From contig OU744449.1 of the NCBI GenBank assembly GCA_916610825.1, positions 1 through 64,000 on the forward strand: DNA of 64,000 bases, written 5' to 3'. Position 1 is the stretch's first letter; every line of letters begins with the position of its first letter. Under the pieces are notes generated by a model. That model saw nothing but the letters and a program-made list of their open reading frames with translations, was not told the origin of the DNA and made no database searches. This stretch comes from Haliclystus octoradiatus (taxonomy: Eukaryota > Cnidaria > Staurozoa > Stauromedusae > Haliclystidae). The translations under genes and the position numbers were made by a program. Of the stretch, positions 12,960-24,064 are shown in pieces.

Positions 12960-13403
12960 TTAAAATCTGAGGATGGCCTTGATGGTATCAATGCCATCGA
13001 CGGCCATCCTTCTTTTCTCGTTCATTGACGATGTATTTGAATCAATGGTTGAACTGAAAAGAAAAGCAATAATTAGATCTAACGTACATTAACGCTATAT
13101 AACACCTGAATCCTAACCCCCTCATGTACCATATCGCTAAAACAATGCAATCAAGTCACTAACTATGATAACGACTTATATCATTATTTCAAGAATTGCC
13201 TTGACGGCAGTTGCTTTTTTGTTAATAGCTGCGAGAAAAATAATAATATGATATCAATCTACTCTCTTTTTAAATGATTCCTACAGTTTCAAAATGCTGT
13301 GACCAACTTACCAAAATGCCCTTGCAACAGGGTTTGGCGGATTGTTCGCAGCAGCCCGCCCCAACGGTGGAACCACCGTTTGTTTCTTTCTAAATCTTCC
13401 CAA
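12960..13403 (-). CDS. Possible small spliced gene, last two exons
   Basis: Two minus-strand open stretches have good splice signals and agree in frame. The upstream exon, 13,312-13,403, has acceptor tttttaag and donor G|GTAAGT, and encodes a basic then Pro/Ala-rich peptide (LGRFRKKQTVVPP near its start). The last exon, 12,960-13,053, has acceptor cttttcag, encodes a basic peptide with NEKRRMAVDG, and ends in TAA. The first exon ends in phase 2 and the next supplies the one missing base. An open stretch at about 13,458-13,605 may be a further upstream exon, but no matching donor was found. I do not recognise the protein. It could be chance; transcript data would decide. Confidence 0.33.
12970..13010. 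repeat. Inverted repeat, hairpin-forming
   Basis: The arms aggatggccttgatgg and ccatcgacggccatcct are nearly complementary around a short centre. It lies inside the putative last exon above, so it may simply be coding sequence for an alternating peptide. Confidence 0.7.
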
Positions 13404-14210
13404 CTTAAAAATAGAAGGAGAGTGACATTATTAGAAATAAATTCATATGGAAAAACCTATCACTAGCTTAATTAAGATCCAAATTTAGAACTCCACCCAA
13501 TGCATAAGCGATTCCATGACTGATTTGAAAAGGAATCATATGGGAGGCGCAGTCTTTTATGCTCCTATAGCTGATCACGAGGTACAGAAATTTCTTTTGG
13601 CTCTAGAACGCAGTGATTTTCTTAGTATAGAATGCTGATTGGCTTCATAGAAATATAACTGTCTGATTCTACTTTGGACTGCAACATTTTAATGATTTGT
13701 AGATTACTGGCTGGTCAATGAAATGATCGTACGTTATTCTACTGGGGAGGGACCCTGTAGTTGGGAATTCATACCTAATTATCTTAATGTCAATCGTTGA
13801 AGTGATGTAATGAAACAAAGGATTTTACCAACCACATTATTATAGTGACCACCGAGTCCGCCCGCTATAGACAGGCTGCCTCACAATGATGAGAAGCGTC
13901 TCGTATTGATGCATCGTAAAAGTGAACCTTGACACGTTTCAAATTTAAGTCATCATTCACGGAAGTAAGACAGACTTTAACAAACTCATTTCAAAGAGAA
14001 AGCATAAAAAAGACAATCAGGTAAGACTCATATCAATGTATTCAATTATGTTATATCATATTTACAAATTCATACTGATTAATTACAGTTTGTGTTATCA
14101 GAAATTATTTCGTTCAACTTGATTAGATAAAATTTAACAGATTTCGAACTGTCTGTCTAATAAAAGTACTTCTGATCCTGTAATCGAGTCCTCTGATAGT
14201 CAGGAAATTT
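13404..14210. other. Non-coding interval left of the Polinton
   Basis: No firm gene. It holds the possible exon at about 13,458-13,605 (minus) and a plus-strand donor-like site, cag|gtaaga, at about 14,018. The left end of the Polinton should lie in or near this stretch, but I found no terminal inverted repeat matching the right end. Confidence 0.45.
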
Positions 14211-14616
14211 ATGTTCTATGAAACTATTTACAACATTTTCATCGTCCGCTGTTTTGTCAATTCATACGCAAAGTATATTGCAAATTTTTACACACGCCTC
14301 CATCAATACAGTGTAATGAGGTACCCAAGGTCTCCAATTTATCAGTCGTGTTATAATAGCTAGGTGGTTGAGCAAATGATTCTACAAAATTAACATGCCC
14401 ACGCCGATTGGTATTGACTAAAAGTCAATGTTCACCTTCCAAGTCACTAGGTTCCGTGTTTACTACAATGACCATGTCACGAATGTTTGAGTCAGGTTTG
14501 ATTGTTTGGAAATCCATGACCAAGACATCTATATACCTATGTTTTTTAATTTGCTCGTCTGCATGGAGAATGTCCCTCAATCTTTGTTTATCCATAATGA
14601 TAAATGTTCCCTTCAA
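14211..14616 (-). pseudogene. Polinton adenain-like cysteine protease, broken
   Basis: The open frame starting at 14,616 overlaps the end of the major capsid gene by a few bases, as in compact Polintons. It contains a VVNTEPS block followed by EH, the place where the catalytic His-Trp pair of adenovirus-type maturation proteases lies. The next codon is TGA where Trp is expected, which truncates the frame at 14,425. The same reading frame continues beyond the stop with a FVESFAQPP block, typical of the acidic catalytic position in this family. The expected Cys region further left is not readable. Family knowledge: this ULP1-fold enzyme cleaves capsid precursors. Confidence 0.7.
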
Positions 14617-14870
14617 AAATCAGTCAAAACATCTCTAGATTTATCCACAGAAATACACGAATCAAATTCTGCATACTTTAACAATGTCACCGTTTGCGGT
14701 AGAGGTGTTCCAAACGAAAGAGGGATGCGTAAATCACCAGTGCGTTTAGGCTCTATATTTCCAGTAACACTTGCAGTCGGTGCCAAATGAAAACCATAAA
14801 TGCAATAGCCATTCTTATACTCAAAAGGCAATATATCAATACTTTCCTCTATCTATACGACTATCATTTG
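14613..14870 (-). pseudogene. Polinton major capsid protein, C-terminal part
   Basis: The frame ending at 14,613 encodes an EYKNGYCIYGF block, then a GDLRIPL segment and a KYAEFDS segment near the end, with the typical finish of Polinton double-jelly-roll capsid proteins (also annotated in some invertebrate genomes as F54H12.2-like). About 85 residues are left. The middle of the protein, several hundred residues in intact relatives, is missing between here and 15,067 and is replaced by about 200 bp of short repeats. The last codons overlap the protease start. Confidence 0.72.
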
Positions 14871-14884
14871 TTTTAAATTCAAAG

Positions 14885-15086
14885 AAACGGGACATTAAAC
14901 GAGTTTCATAACAACACGGGCTTGAAAAAGCGGGATATTAAGCGATATGGGATATTAATCGAGGGGATATTAACCGATTTAAATTAGTTGAGTTTGTATA
15001 GAAAACAGAAAGTGGTATTTGAAATATGGGGATATTAAGCGAGGTGGGATATTAACCGAGAGGATATTAACCGAGTTCGACTGTAA
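14885..15086. repeat. Short degenerate repeats, gggatattaaccgag
   Basis: Seven copies of a 15-17 bp motif (gggatattaa then gcgag, ccgag or similar) lie at about 14,892, 14,933, 14,950, 14,965, 15,028, 15,044 and 15,060. The right edge reads cgagttcgactgta, whose complement TACAGTCGAACTCG resembles Tigger/pogo-type ends with a TA target. It sits exactly where the major capsid gene is interrupted, so it is probably a small transposon or its remains. Confidence 0.7.
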
Positions 15087-15307
15087 TGCGTAATTTTATA
15101 TGTAAGAAACTGCGAGCCAAATATATTGGTCTTTCAGTGGAATTCAGATAACACAAACTCAATTGATCCTCCTGCAGTGATGGAATTTGAAAGGTAGACA
15201 TCCTCATATGGACTGCTTTCAATGACAGACTGTACAAAAGGAGGTGCAAACAAATCTGTTTCAGACAAACTACAGATAACTTCGTTAAATTGCGGGTTGG
15301 TCATCAT
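15067..15307 (-). pseudogene. Polinton major capsid protein, N-terminal part
   Basis: From Met at 15,307 the frame carries an acidic-aromatic start and the block ETDLFAPP, then SITAGGSIEFVL, both characteristic of the N-terminus of Polinton major capsid proteins. A frameshift at about 15,135 moves the reading to the overlapping frame that contains YLARSFLHIKLRI and runs to about 15,067. In this copy the capsid start is in frame with the preceding basic protein without a stop between them, so the two genes appear fused, probably through decay. Confidence 0.75.
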
Positions 15308-15550
15308 CAATGTTTTATCTTCACTTTGTCTTTTTCTAATAGGTTTCTTGCCAACTTTGCCACGACCTATCTCTTTGCTGATCACACCCCGACTGACTTT
15401 GTTAATCCCACTATCGTCTCGTTTAAGTCTTTTTGAAGGGTAGGTAATCACATCATCCAACATGGAATGTAATCCTTCATTGTCACGCTTCTTTCCCATA
15501 ATCTTTCCCAAAGCAGAATTCCCATAATCTTTTAACACTTCTGCTGCCAT
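15308..15550 (-). pseudogene. Polinton small basic virion protein, C-terminal part
   Basis: About 80 residues rich in Lys/Arg (RLKRDD, GKKPIRKR). Its start, AAEVLKDYGNSALG, resembles the stretch that follows the Gly-Lys-rich amphipathic segment of the pX/pVI-like virion protein in Polintons. The matching N-terminal half lies at 16,607-16,762, so the gene is probably split by about 1 kb of unrelated sequence. It lies directly upstream of the major capsid frame. Confidence 0.55.
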
Positions 15551-16606
15551 CCACGAGACTAATCGTTTTCACCAACACCCGCACCACATGCCGTCCTCCA
15601 GTATACTTGTTTTCAAAATGCGCGTCACTCAATTGCTTCGGAAACAATCGATAAGGGACTTCCCTTAGATTTCTTTTGCTCATATTCACCAATAAAACAG
15701 CAGCTTTCAAGGGAATCTTTTTTCTCGTGATTCGGTCATGATCTGATAAATTTAGAGAACATTGAAATTTTACTTTGAAGCATGTTGTAAACAAAATGGC
15801 GTCTGGAAGAACGAGTTTGTGGAGTTTTTTATTTATAAATAATACTAAACATTTCATAAACATAAAAAAAGTTACATCAAATTGTTCCAAAACTTACTGG
15901 GAGTCATTCTGGACGTAATTATTGTTGCCTCTTTATAAAAAAAAATTATTTTCAAGCCGGAGAAGACAGTGCTTTGTTATTTTGGTGATTCTTTGTTCAA
16001 CCTTCGAAAATCATGTTATCATCAGAAGTTCATTAGAAAACGTAATTTAAAGCGAATTATCCTTCAAGTATATCTTTCTAATGAATGTTTGAGATGTTTT
16101 ATGGAAAATTCATTACTTTCTCAAGGTAAAAATGTTTTCGTTGCATGATTTGTTTACCTTCAGGTGTATTTATGATCGCAAGGCGATTTCGATGCATGAG
16201 TGTTTTATATCTTCTGCAACCAATATTTCACAAAACATTATGACATTTAATATGTATTAGACCATTTTATGATCTTACGAAGATAGTATGCTAGTAAATA
16301 ATATCTTAAAAGCTTATTTTGTATTTAATCTGCATTAAAATTGTCATTTTAGTTGGTAGAAAACTAAAAGTTTCAAAGTGTTTCAGTGCCAAGAACAAAA
16401 CATTCAAATGTATTTTGATTAAAAATTACCCTCATACTATAAATAATATTGATGTATTTCAAACCATGTAGTTTCGAGTAATAAAACAATCTCTAATATT
16501 CCCAAAAAGAGAAATATAATCAGTGCATTTCTTTCTCACGTGCCAAGCTCAACCTGCGCGGCCTGTGGTGTACCCCAGTTCTCTTACAGTGCGGCGACAT
16601 AAGTGT
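15551..16606. other. Inserted or unassigned sequence inside the Polinton
   Basis: AT-rich sequence separates the two halves of the small basic protein gene. A minus-strand open frame (15,483-15,890) crosses its left edge, but its residues are not recognisable. No terminal repeats were found. It may be an old insertion or diverged Polinton sequence. Confidence 0.45.
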
Positions 16607-16762
16607 TAACACATTGCTACCTGTCGTGAGAGCTCGTTTTCCAACACTTGTCACTCCCTTTTTTAGCATAGGGGTGAGACTTGAAACAGCACCTTTGAAT
16701 AGATTACTGAGACCAAACCCATCACGCTGTCGAATTTGGTAAGCTGAATAATGAGTCCTCAT
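16607..16762 (-). pseudogene. Polinton small basic virion protein, N-terminal part
   Basis: From Met at 16,762 the frame encodes QRDGFGLSNLFKG, then a KKGVTSVGKRALTTG segment. This Gly-rich, amphipathic, Lys-rich pattern is typical of the short pX/pVI-like protein that lies between the minor and major capsid genes in many Polintons. The match is lost after about 52 residues at 16,607, and the open frame runs on into unrelated codons to 16,520. Confidence 0.62.
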
Positions 16763-16799
16763 TTTCAACAGCGTATTGGTGTTCTGCGAAATAGTTACT

Positions 16800-16923
16800 G
16801 TACTGAACACTGTCCATCGAGGAATGAAAACTTTTCATTGAAATTTGTAGTTAAATAGATTCCTATGGTGTAGACATGATCTTGAATGACATGTTTGAAT
16901 TGTAAATTGGGTAATTGCATATG
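16800..16923 (-). pseudogene. Polinton minor capsid protein, C-terminal piece
   Basis: Reading on from the LINE insertion site, this stretch encodes the final beta-strand region with a FSFLDGQ block, the usual end of Polinton single-jelly-roll minor capsid (penton) proteins. Its first codons are in frame with the mid piece ending at 18,658 once the LINE and one copy of the 7-bp target duplication are discounted. Confidence 0.65.
16917..16923. repeat. Target site duplication of the LINE (gcatatg)
   Basis: The 7-bp gcatatg here recurs at 18,658-18,664 on the far side of the LINE, as expected for target-primed insertion. Confidence 0.75.
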
Positions 16924-18657
16924 TATGTATGTATATTTGTCAATTTAAATAGTTATTTGACAGGCATATATAGGTACAATTGTTAATATTATACACTTAC
17001 ACCAAGCCTAAATTGTTGATTAATTAGTTTAGATCGAAAAATGATATGGATATATACAACAGAATTTGTTTAATGATACATTATTAAGATTATTTTTGAA
17101 GTTATTTAAAGACTTAATCGCTACTAGATCTTCAGGTAAGCTATTCCAAACAGATACTGTTCTATACATGAAAGAATATTTGGAAAAGTCATATTTTGGT
17201 GTAACTAACGGGGTAACCTTCATCCCATGTGATCTTAGTGTATATTTGGACTTACTGATTTTGAAAAATGCAGAAATATCTAAATCAATTAAGCCATGAA
17301 AAATTTTATATATAATAATGATATCGTTACATATACGGCGATATTCTAAACTGTCAAGTTGGAGATGTTGTAAACGCTCGGAATAATTGGAAAATGCAAT
17401 TCTAGAACGTTTGCACACTATTCTGCTAAATTTCCGTTGAACTTTTTCAATAACTTTAATGTCTTTTTGCAGATGAGGACTCCAAACCGGAGTATCTGAT
17501 TCAACAATAGGGCGAATATACGTTTTATAGGCTTGAATCAGCAGACGTTGATCTTTAGAGGAAAATATTTTGAGAAGCAAAAAACTTCTTTATGCGGCCT
17601 TTGCTGCTAGTTTTGCACAATGTACGGATGATTTCCCATCGGCAGTAAAAATAATCCCCAAATCTCGGATATTTTCCGATTTTGATAGTTTCTTGTTTCC
17701 AAAATAGTAATGTACTTCTGGAACTTATAAATTTCCAAAAGAGAAGACTTGACATTTTTTAGTAGCAACTTTCATTTGCCATTTGGTGCTCCATTGATCA
17801 AAATTTCGGAGAGTTTCATGTAATTTGCTTGAATCTTCGTCATCTCTAGCCGAGGAGAATTTAGCATCATCTGCGAAAAGTTTCATATCACAGAAAGGTT
17901 CAATGCAAGATGAAATATCATTGACATAAATAAGAAATAATGGTGGTCCTAATACAGAACCTTGTGGGACGCCACTTGTCACAGGTAAACTGGAAGATAT
18001 GTTATTTCCAACACAAACCACTTGCGTACGATTTACTAAGAAAGATCTAACCCAATTGAGTAGTTCATGTCGAATGCCATATGCGTACAGCTTGGAGAGT
18101 AGCTTTTCGTGTGAGACAGAATCAAACGCTTTTTGAAAGTCTATATAAACAGTGTCAATGGCAGCTTTTTCAATGCATTGACGACTTTTACATAAGAAAA
18201 GTTCATAAAATTGATAGAATCTTTTTCTTCAACAAGGTTAGGAAATGAAGCGTCTTTGCCATCGTCTTTTGTGAAAACAGAAGAAAAGTATTCATTTATT
18301 AGATTGGCTTTGTCTTCGTCGTAAGTAAGGAAAGTAGTTGAATCTTCTGATAAGAGTGATGGTATGTTAGATGTAGTATTAAGCTTGTTTTTAACGAAAG
18401 AGTAAAACTTTTTCAGGGATGGATCATCAATTAAATCCTTTTGCTTTTGGTTATTAAATTCTTTTACAGCTTTATCATAATTTCTTGAGTGTATTTTATA
18501 CTGGGATAGAGATAATTGTCCAATTTTATATTTCCGATAAGCGTGACGTTTTTTAACAGCGAGACGGTTTACGTTTTTTGGATATGTACGTTTATTGCTG
18601 TGAGATGTTGAAATGAGGAACAAATTTCTTTATACATAAATCTAGCTCATAAATCTA
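16924..18657 (-). mobile_element. 5'-truncated, internally deleted LINE in the minor capsid gene
   Basis: A non-LTR retrotransposon on the minus strand. At 18,141-18,623 is the linker before reverse transcriptase, with EYFSSVFT. About 17,725-18,140 holds the RT core, with FQKAFDSV, SGVPQGSVLGP and the catalytic FADDA. At 17,029-17,580 is the C-terminal region, with YKTYIRPIVE and VWNSLP. RT motifs before FQKAFDSV are deleted, and a frame break with an early stop lies at about 17,580-17,700. The 3' tail is an (ATAC)-type repeat at about 16,921-16,935. The style is CR1/Jockey superfamily; I cannot place it in a clade by eye. Flanking gcatatg copies confirm insertion into the Polinton. Confidence 0.9.
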
Positions 18658-19090
18658 GCATATGAGAGAAATCACTATGTTGTCCATTTAAGGGGACAAC
18701 TTGTAACAACGATGTTGTCAGATCGCCCACTTATTGATGTTTGACAATGTCCGAGTGTACATGAATAGCTTGAAATCGGTGTTGTGGTGAGGTTAGGATA
18801 GTGCTGGTATTATTTTCTTGGTGATGTCTTTCCATAGGATTGCTGTGTGCCGTCTGATGATGGATGACTTATCAACTGGAAAACCCATAATAGCCCCTAT
18901 ATCAGAGTATCCAAAATGCAATGAGCACTGTACCGAATCGTTAACCCAAACCTTTCCAGATGGTTTGCTGTATTCCATTTCAAACGCAGGCATAGAACTG
19001 ACGTCAAGCACGGTTGTCTTTTGAACAAGGGCGGTCTTTTGCAAGGCTGTGATTAATTCATTGATGCTTGTATAATAACCAGGTTCCAAA
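18658..19090 (-). pseudogene. Polinton minor capsid protein, middle piece
   Basis: At 19,090-18,793 the frame carries PGYYTSINELITAL, then a SGKVWV strand and an IGAIMGFP block, all landmarks of the Polinton penton-like minor capsid protein. The following frame (about 18,790-18,660) holds VHSDIVKHQ, one stop codon, then VGDL and LLQVVPL, matching the next conserved strand pair. The left side is cut by the LINE and the right side by the BEL/Pao LTR. A frameshift separates the two sub-pieces. Confidence 0.78.
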
Positions 19091-19431
19091 GTTTTAACCA
19101 TCAAATCAGGCACAAAATCAAAGAGAAACAAAGCAAATATTAACCAAACTGTAATATAATTAGATTTAAATTTTAACAGCAAAGCTCTATATTTTAAAAC
19201 AGTAATACAGCATTTAACTATTGCAAATACAATATAGTTTCACGCCATCATGAATAAAACTAAAAACTTTTTCCAAGTGGTTCCTTTATGTCCACCACAG
19301 CCTCTCTTTAGGTTATTTGACATTTCTATAGAGAGGCAGCTAGCCAGATTAAACATGGATTGAATAAACGATATTAAACAAGATTAATTGAAATAAAATT
19401 AGGAAACTAATTAAAATATATAGTTAAAACA
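19091..19431 (-). repeat. 3' LTR of the BEL/Pao element
   Basis: This 341-bp sequence is nearly identical to 25,852-26,196. It ends at the high-coordinate side with gttaaaaca, as the other LTR does. At the low side it begins at gttttaacc and lacks the first 15-16 bases of the other LTR, including its TG terminus, so the outer end has been lost or altered. Confidence 0.92.
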
Positions 19432-19539
19432 CTCACAACACACAAGGTGTTGGGATATAATAAACCGCATTATACCAACACTTTTAAACATTGATAAAAT
19501 ATTGTCCTTTCTGATTTCATAAAATTGATTTCAAAGGAA

Positions 19540-20621
19540 CTTCAATCTTGGTTGCCTTCACTTTTCTGGACAAGAACAAGAGTGTTTGCATGTCTTTGCA
19601 CTGTCTCTGCTCGACATTGTTTGTCAGTGGAGCAGAAATATGTGACTGTAACTCTTCTTACTAGGCCGTCAGAACCTGGGACGTCTTCGTAATCTTTCCT
19701 AGCTTGTAAAATCCTGTTCTTGAAGGTGTATCCAATAACTAGACAATGTCATTTTCCTCTAGATTCGTCTTTTCTTTTTTCCATTTTTGGATTCTGTCTC
19801 TTCTCACAGATTCATTATAAACCTCCCACCAATGTCTCATTTGGTCCTGAAAATCTTTGAATTTTGTCAACAGTTTTCCTGATACTTCCAGTTGCTTGTC
19901 CTCTTGACTTTCGTTATTTCTTCCATGAAGTAGGTGATTTGGTGTAATTGCTTGCCCAATTTCAGGATTATAAATAAGTGGGCGTTCGTTTACCATGTTT
20001 TCCCATCCTCTCACCACCTGGTCAAATTGTAGGCTTGTAAGAACTTTTTGCCCTGTAAGAAGTTGTTCGCGTCTCCTCTCAACTTTGATCAGCTTGATAA
20101 TAGCTTCTACATTATCTTGCACCCACGGTGCCTTTGCAGGACCAAAGTGCCATTCTACCTCAGGGTATTTTCTTGTCACTGCCAACTGGATTTCTTGGAA
20201 TTGATTTTCTAAAACTTTGCCTGATTTGGCAAGGTTAGAACCAAGGTCAGAATGGACAAATTTGTAGACTCCATGTTTACTCTTCAGATTTTCCAATCCT
20301 CGTAGACACTTGCTGCCCCGTAATCTTCCATTGCACATGCAAAGGTTGCTCTTGTGCTCTCACACGTTACACAAAGAAGCCAATGCTTTAGAGAAATTCT
20401 TAGCTTTACTGAGTCTCTGACGAGAAAAGGACCAGCAATATCAACTTGGACAGAGTAGAATGGTTTTGTAAAACTGATTCTTCATTCAGGAAGTGGCCCC
20501 ATCTTCTGTGGTAGGCTTTTTGCATCCAGCTTTTTGCATGTGAAACATGATTCTCTGATCTTTTTAAGCCTTTTCTGTGAGAAGGGAATGTAGAACTTTT
20601 CTCACAGCTTTGATTCAACAC
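19540..20621 (-). pseudogene. BEL/Pao integrase region, frameshifted
   Basis: The zinc-binding CFTCKKL motif and the first catalytic Asp (YSVQVDIAG) are read at about 20,400-20,560 with one internal stop. After a frameshift at about 20,300, the long frame to 19,739 has the second Asp in HSDLGSN and the catalytic Glu after APWVQDN. The C-terminal DUF5641-like part (KTNLEENDIVIGYTF) crosses a stop near 19,739 and continues to about 19,540. The enzyme would insert the cDNA into the host genome. The breaks show this copy cannot make intact integrase. Confidence 0.88.
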
Positions 20622-21648
20622 GACGAATTGAGTGGCCGTGTCCCCATAAATTACGCCACTGGTTTAGAATTAATGTTCCAACTCTTGACGCTCCACATAT
20701 CACTGGCACCTTCCTTTCCCCAATTGATTCAAACGTTCTCCCAACAGCATATATGATCTTGTCGTGTCCTTCCACAATTTCATAGGATGATAGTTTGGAA
20801 ACTTTCAACATGTTTTTCGTATCTTGCTCTGTGGATTGCAGAAGAATTTTCTTTGCTTGATGAAATCTCACAGGGGCTGAGGCCAATGCAGAATCCTCAT
20901 CATTCTGTATGAAAGATTTGAATTTCCCTACTGCTTTCAAAACAAGCGCACATATTCTTATAGCAGCATCCCATGTTGGTGCATTGCTTGCAATGGTGGC
21001 GATAAATATATCTTTACTTTCTCCTTTGTTTACAATCATGCTAGAAGTGATTCTCTTCTTAGCGATCTTGTTAGCATCTGTTCCTTGTTTTGCTGTGCTG
21101 TAGCCTTTTGCAAGATCTGTGAGTGGCTCATATTTTCCTGGTAAATTGTCAAACGAACTTACAGGCCAGGTATCTTCTGCTTTCATTAGAAATTGGCCAT
21201 TCATCCATTTGGTAGATTTCAGGTCTTCTGCAGTTGCTTTGTTTTTTGTAGCCAAATCTGCTGGGTTTTGCTCACTTGGGATGTACTTCCAATCTTCAAT
21301 ATTTGTGTGAGACTGGATATACTGGACTCTAGTCCAGACAAACACATTAAAAGTTCCTGAATGGGAGTTTAATTGCCTCAGTACAGTTGTTGAATCAGAG
21401 AAAAACATGCTAGTAACCACATTGATTTCCTTTGGTAAGCTTTCTATTGTCTTTTTCCACAGCTTAACGCCTATCTCAGCTCCTAGGAGCTCCAAACGAG
21501 GTATAGATATTCTTTTTGTTCCAGCTGTTTTTGCAATTGCTTGTAGGAGACGTGATTCAGATCCATTTTCAGTTTTGGTGACAATATAAATGCAGGCCGC
21601 ATAAGCTTTTTCTCCACCATCGCAAAATGTTGCAAGCATAACATCCAC
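20602..21648 (-). pseudogene. BEL/Pao RNase H region of pol
   Basis: This 348-codon frame begins where the RT frame is lost through a one-base shift at an A run (about 21,650). It carries the Pao-type RNase H landmarks ATFCDGGEKAYA, IPRLELLGAE, FSDSTTVLRQL and SEQNPADLATK, and then leads toward the integrase zinc-binding region. It degrades the RNA strand of the cDNA hybrid. The upstream frame continues out of register over the same DNA to 21,483. Confidence 0.92.
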
Positions 21649-23858
21649 TTTTCTCCTTCTATCACATCACAAGGGATAGTTGTTCTAGGAAATGACACCT
21701 CTTTTGCTTTCCAAATTTCTAGAAAAATAGCAATAAACTTTTTCTTGAAATCCTCATCCAAATCTGTATTCCAGGATTCTTTGTTCTGACCAGGATACCG
21801 CAAACACACTTCTCCATAAAATAGCCGTAGCTTTATAGTCATAGGTAGGTAGAGTCCCATTCGATCAAACATCTGGGCTTGACAAGAAATTGCATTCTTT
21901 TTGGTGAACTTCTCCATTACTAACGATTGCAAATTTTCAGATGTCAAATCTTCTTCTAGTTTCTTCCCCCGCTCTTTTTGTCCTAAATTGAACCAGTTTT
22001 TTAATGACAGAATGTCTTTTTCTGAGTTCCACATATACCCTAGAACTTTTTCCACTTTTGCTTCTCCAAGGACATGAAATTCTTTGAATGTGAAACCTCC
22101 AGCTTCTGCTACTTTTTTCATTGCTTCCATCAATGGTTGAATGTCCTCCTTCCATATTCCAGTAACAACACAGTCGTCAACATAACTTTGGTGCACATAT
22201 ATTGAAAGGAGTCTTTCTTCATACTCGGGAACTAAATTGGAAAATTCTTCTGCATTTTTAACTCTTCCAAGAACTGCAAGCCAAGCTGCAGCACTGTCAC
22301 CAAAAGGCATACTAGCTTCAACCACTTCCAAGAACATGCTGCTAGGGGTAATTACATGCTTCCAATTTGCAGGTACAAGAACATCTGGTATAAGTAATCT
22401 TCTTAGGCTGACATCTTCTTCTGGCAATTGGAAACTGTTAAAGTATTTTGATAAGTCCCCGATCGCAATGTTCTGTGAAGTCCTCAGCGTTAATGAAACC
22501 TTCCGCAAATCGCCGATTTCAGAGGAACCCTGAACTTGACAATCATCTAAACGTAATCCATTGACATCTTTGTTTGAACTATTCGTGACTAATCTGATTG
22601 GCGTTGAAGTACTTTTTTTGTTTATCACAATGTTCCAGGGTAAATAATGCTTTTGCAATCCTTCTTTTAGGCTCAATTCTGAAACAGGAATCCAGTGTTT
22701 CCTCTCCAAGTTTTCTAGAGCTTGCTCTATTACTTGTGGCTGCAAGTGTGGTTTTTTCTTCAATTTTGCCAGTAAACCACCCATCATTCTTTCTACTGAC
22801 GCTTGATTTTCTTGCAATCTTTCCAAGTTATCATAATAGTTATAGTTAGCAAACCACTTTCCGTCTTTATGTACAAGTGAAGCGTATAGATCTGCATCCT
22901 CCTTTTCCATCTGCTTTGTGTGATTTTTATCGGAGAAATCCAAATTCTCACAGGTCAGAACATCCATGAATTGTTTATGTTTTTCTGTAGTTGATAACGC
23001 TTTAACGTATTTGCATGTAACTGTTTCGATCTTTTTATTGGATCCTCCTATCAAATAGTTGTTTGTTATTTTACTCTTGAACAAGACAATATTTCCATCA
23101 TTTATGATTTGTTCGGGGTGGAGACCTTGATAATCAGCTCCAAGTAAAATGTCAATTTTAGTGGCTTTGACTCTGTAGGTTGTTGCATTCATTCTCTCTT
23201 GCCAGGCTTTTGGAATTACAATACTACCTCCAGCTACACCTGTCAATCCATCAAATCGTGTTAGTTCAATTTTTTTCTTTGATCCATCAACTTCAACGAT
23301 AAACGAGAATACATCAAAGTCCTTCTCTTCAGCTGTTGTTCCAGCAAATCCTTGAACACGTAAATGTTCAGACCTCTCAAATTCACCACACAATTCAAAG
23401 TTTGCTTGGATCCAAGATCTTTGAGAACCGTTGTCATACTGCAATTTTGCACTGATAGATTGGTTTGTGTCTGGGTCGATGATAGTAACATCTTCAACTT
23501 GAGCTACTGCATAAAATCCGTTGTCATTCTTGATTTCCACGCATTTGTTCACTGAATATCCAGTAGATTCGTATTCAAAGTTGCATTTACAAAGGCGATA
23601 GTGGTGCTTACTATTGCACTTTCCACAATCTGAGGATTTTGTTTTTCCATCACGGAGTTTAAATTTTCCATTACATTTTCCCTTACAATCATCTTCCTTT
23701 CTTGCACAACGTAAGCATATGTGCATATCCCCAAGATCGTTTATTGTTTTTTGTGTAAGGTAAGTACCTGTCATCTGGCAATCTCTAGACCAAAGAGCAT
23801 GTGGTCCATCACAAAGGTAACATCCTGGTTTAACATTGACAGTAACCATCTTATACAT
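21649..23858 (-). pseudogene. BEL/Pao pol: zinc knuckles, protease, reverse transcriptase
   Basis: The frame from 23,858 has Cys/His knuckles near its start (CYLCDGPHALWSRDC, CLRCARKEDDC, CGKCNSKHH). Next comes a retropepsin-like protease at about residues 130-250, with YDNGSQRSWI, where the usual Asp-Ser-Gly is Asp-Asn-Gly. The reverse transcriptase spans about residues 390-640, with IAIGDLSKYF and the catalytic YVDD. The open frame ends out of register at 21,483 because of the shift near 21,650. The Pao-type order and the DUF1758-like protease identify the family. Apart from the shift this part is remarkably open. Confidence 0.94.
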
Positions 23859-24064
23859 TGAAACATCCGAGACATCATCTTCTTCCTCATAAACATTTGT
23901 TGACAGTTTTACATTGACATTTCTCTTTGTAGAATCATCTTTACCTCTCTTTAATGTGTAAAGGTATCTCTGTTGGCCATTAAATAATATTTTTTTTGTT
24001 TGAATCCTTCAATAATGTGGTCCCAGACTTCAATTGGCCGTTTTTGCTACTTTCTTTCTGAAAC

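Noticed and set aside
12970..13010. Rho-independent terminator
   Set aside because: A eukaryotic setting with no T-run; it lies inside a putative exon.
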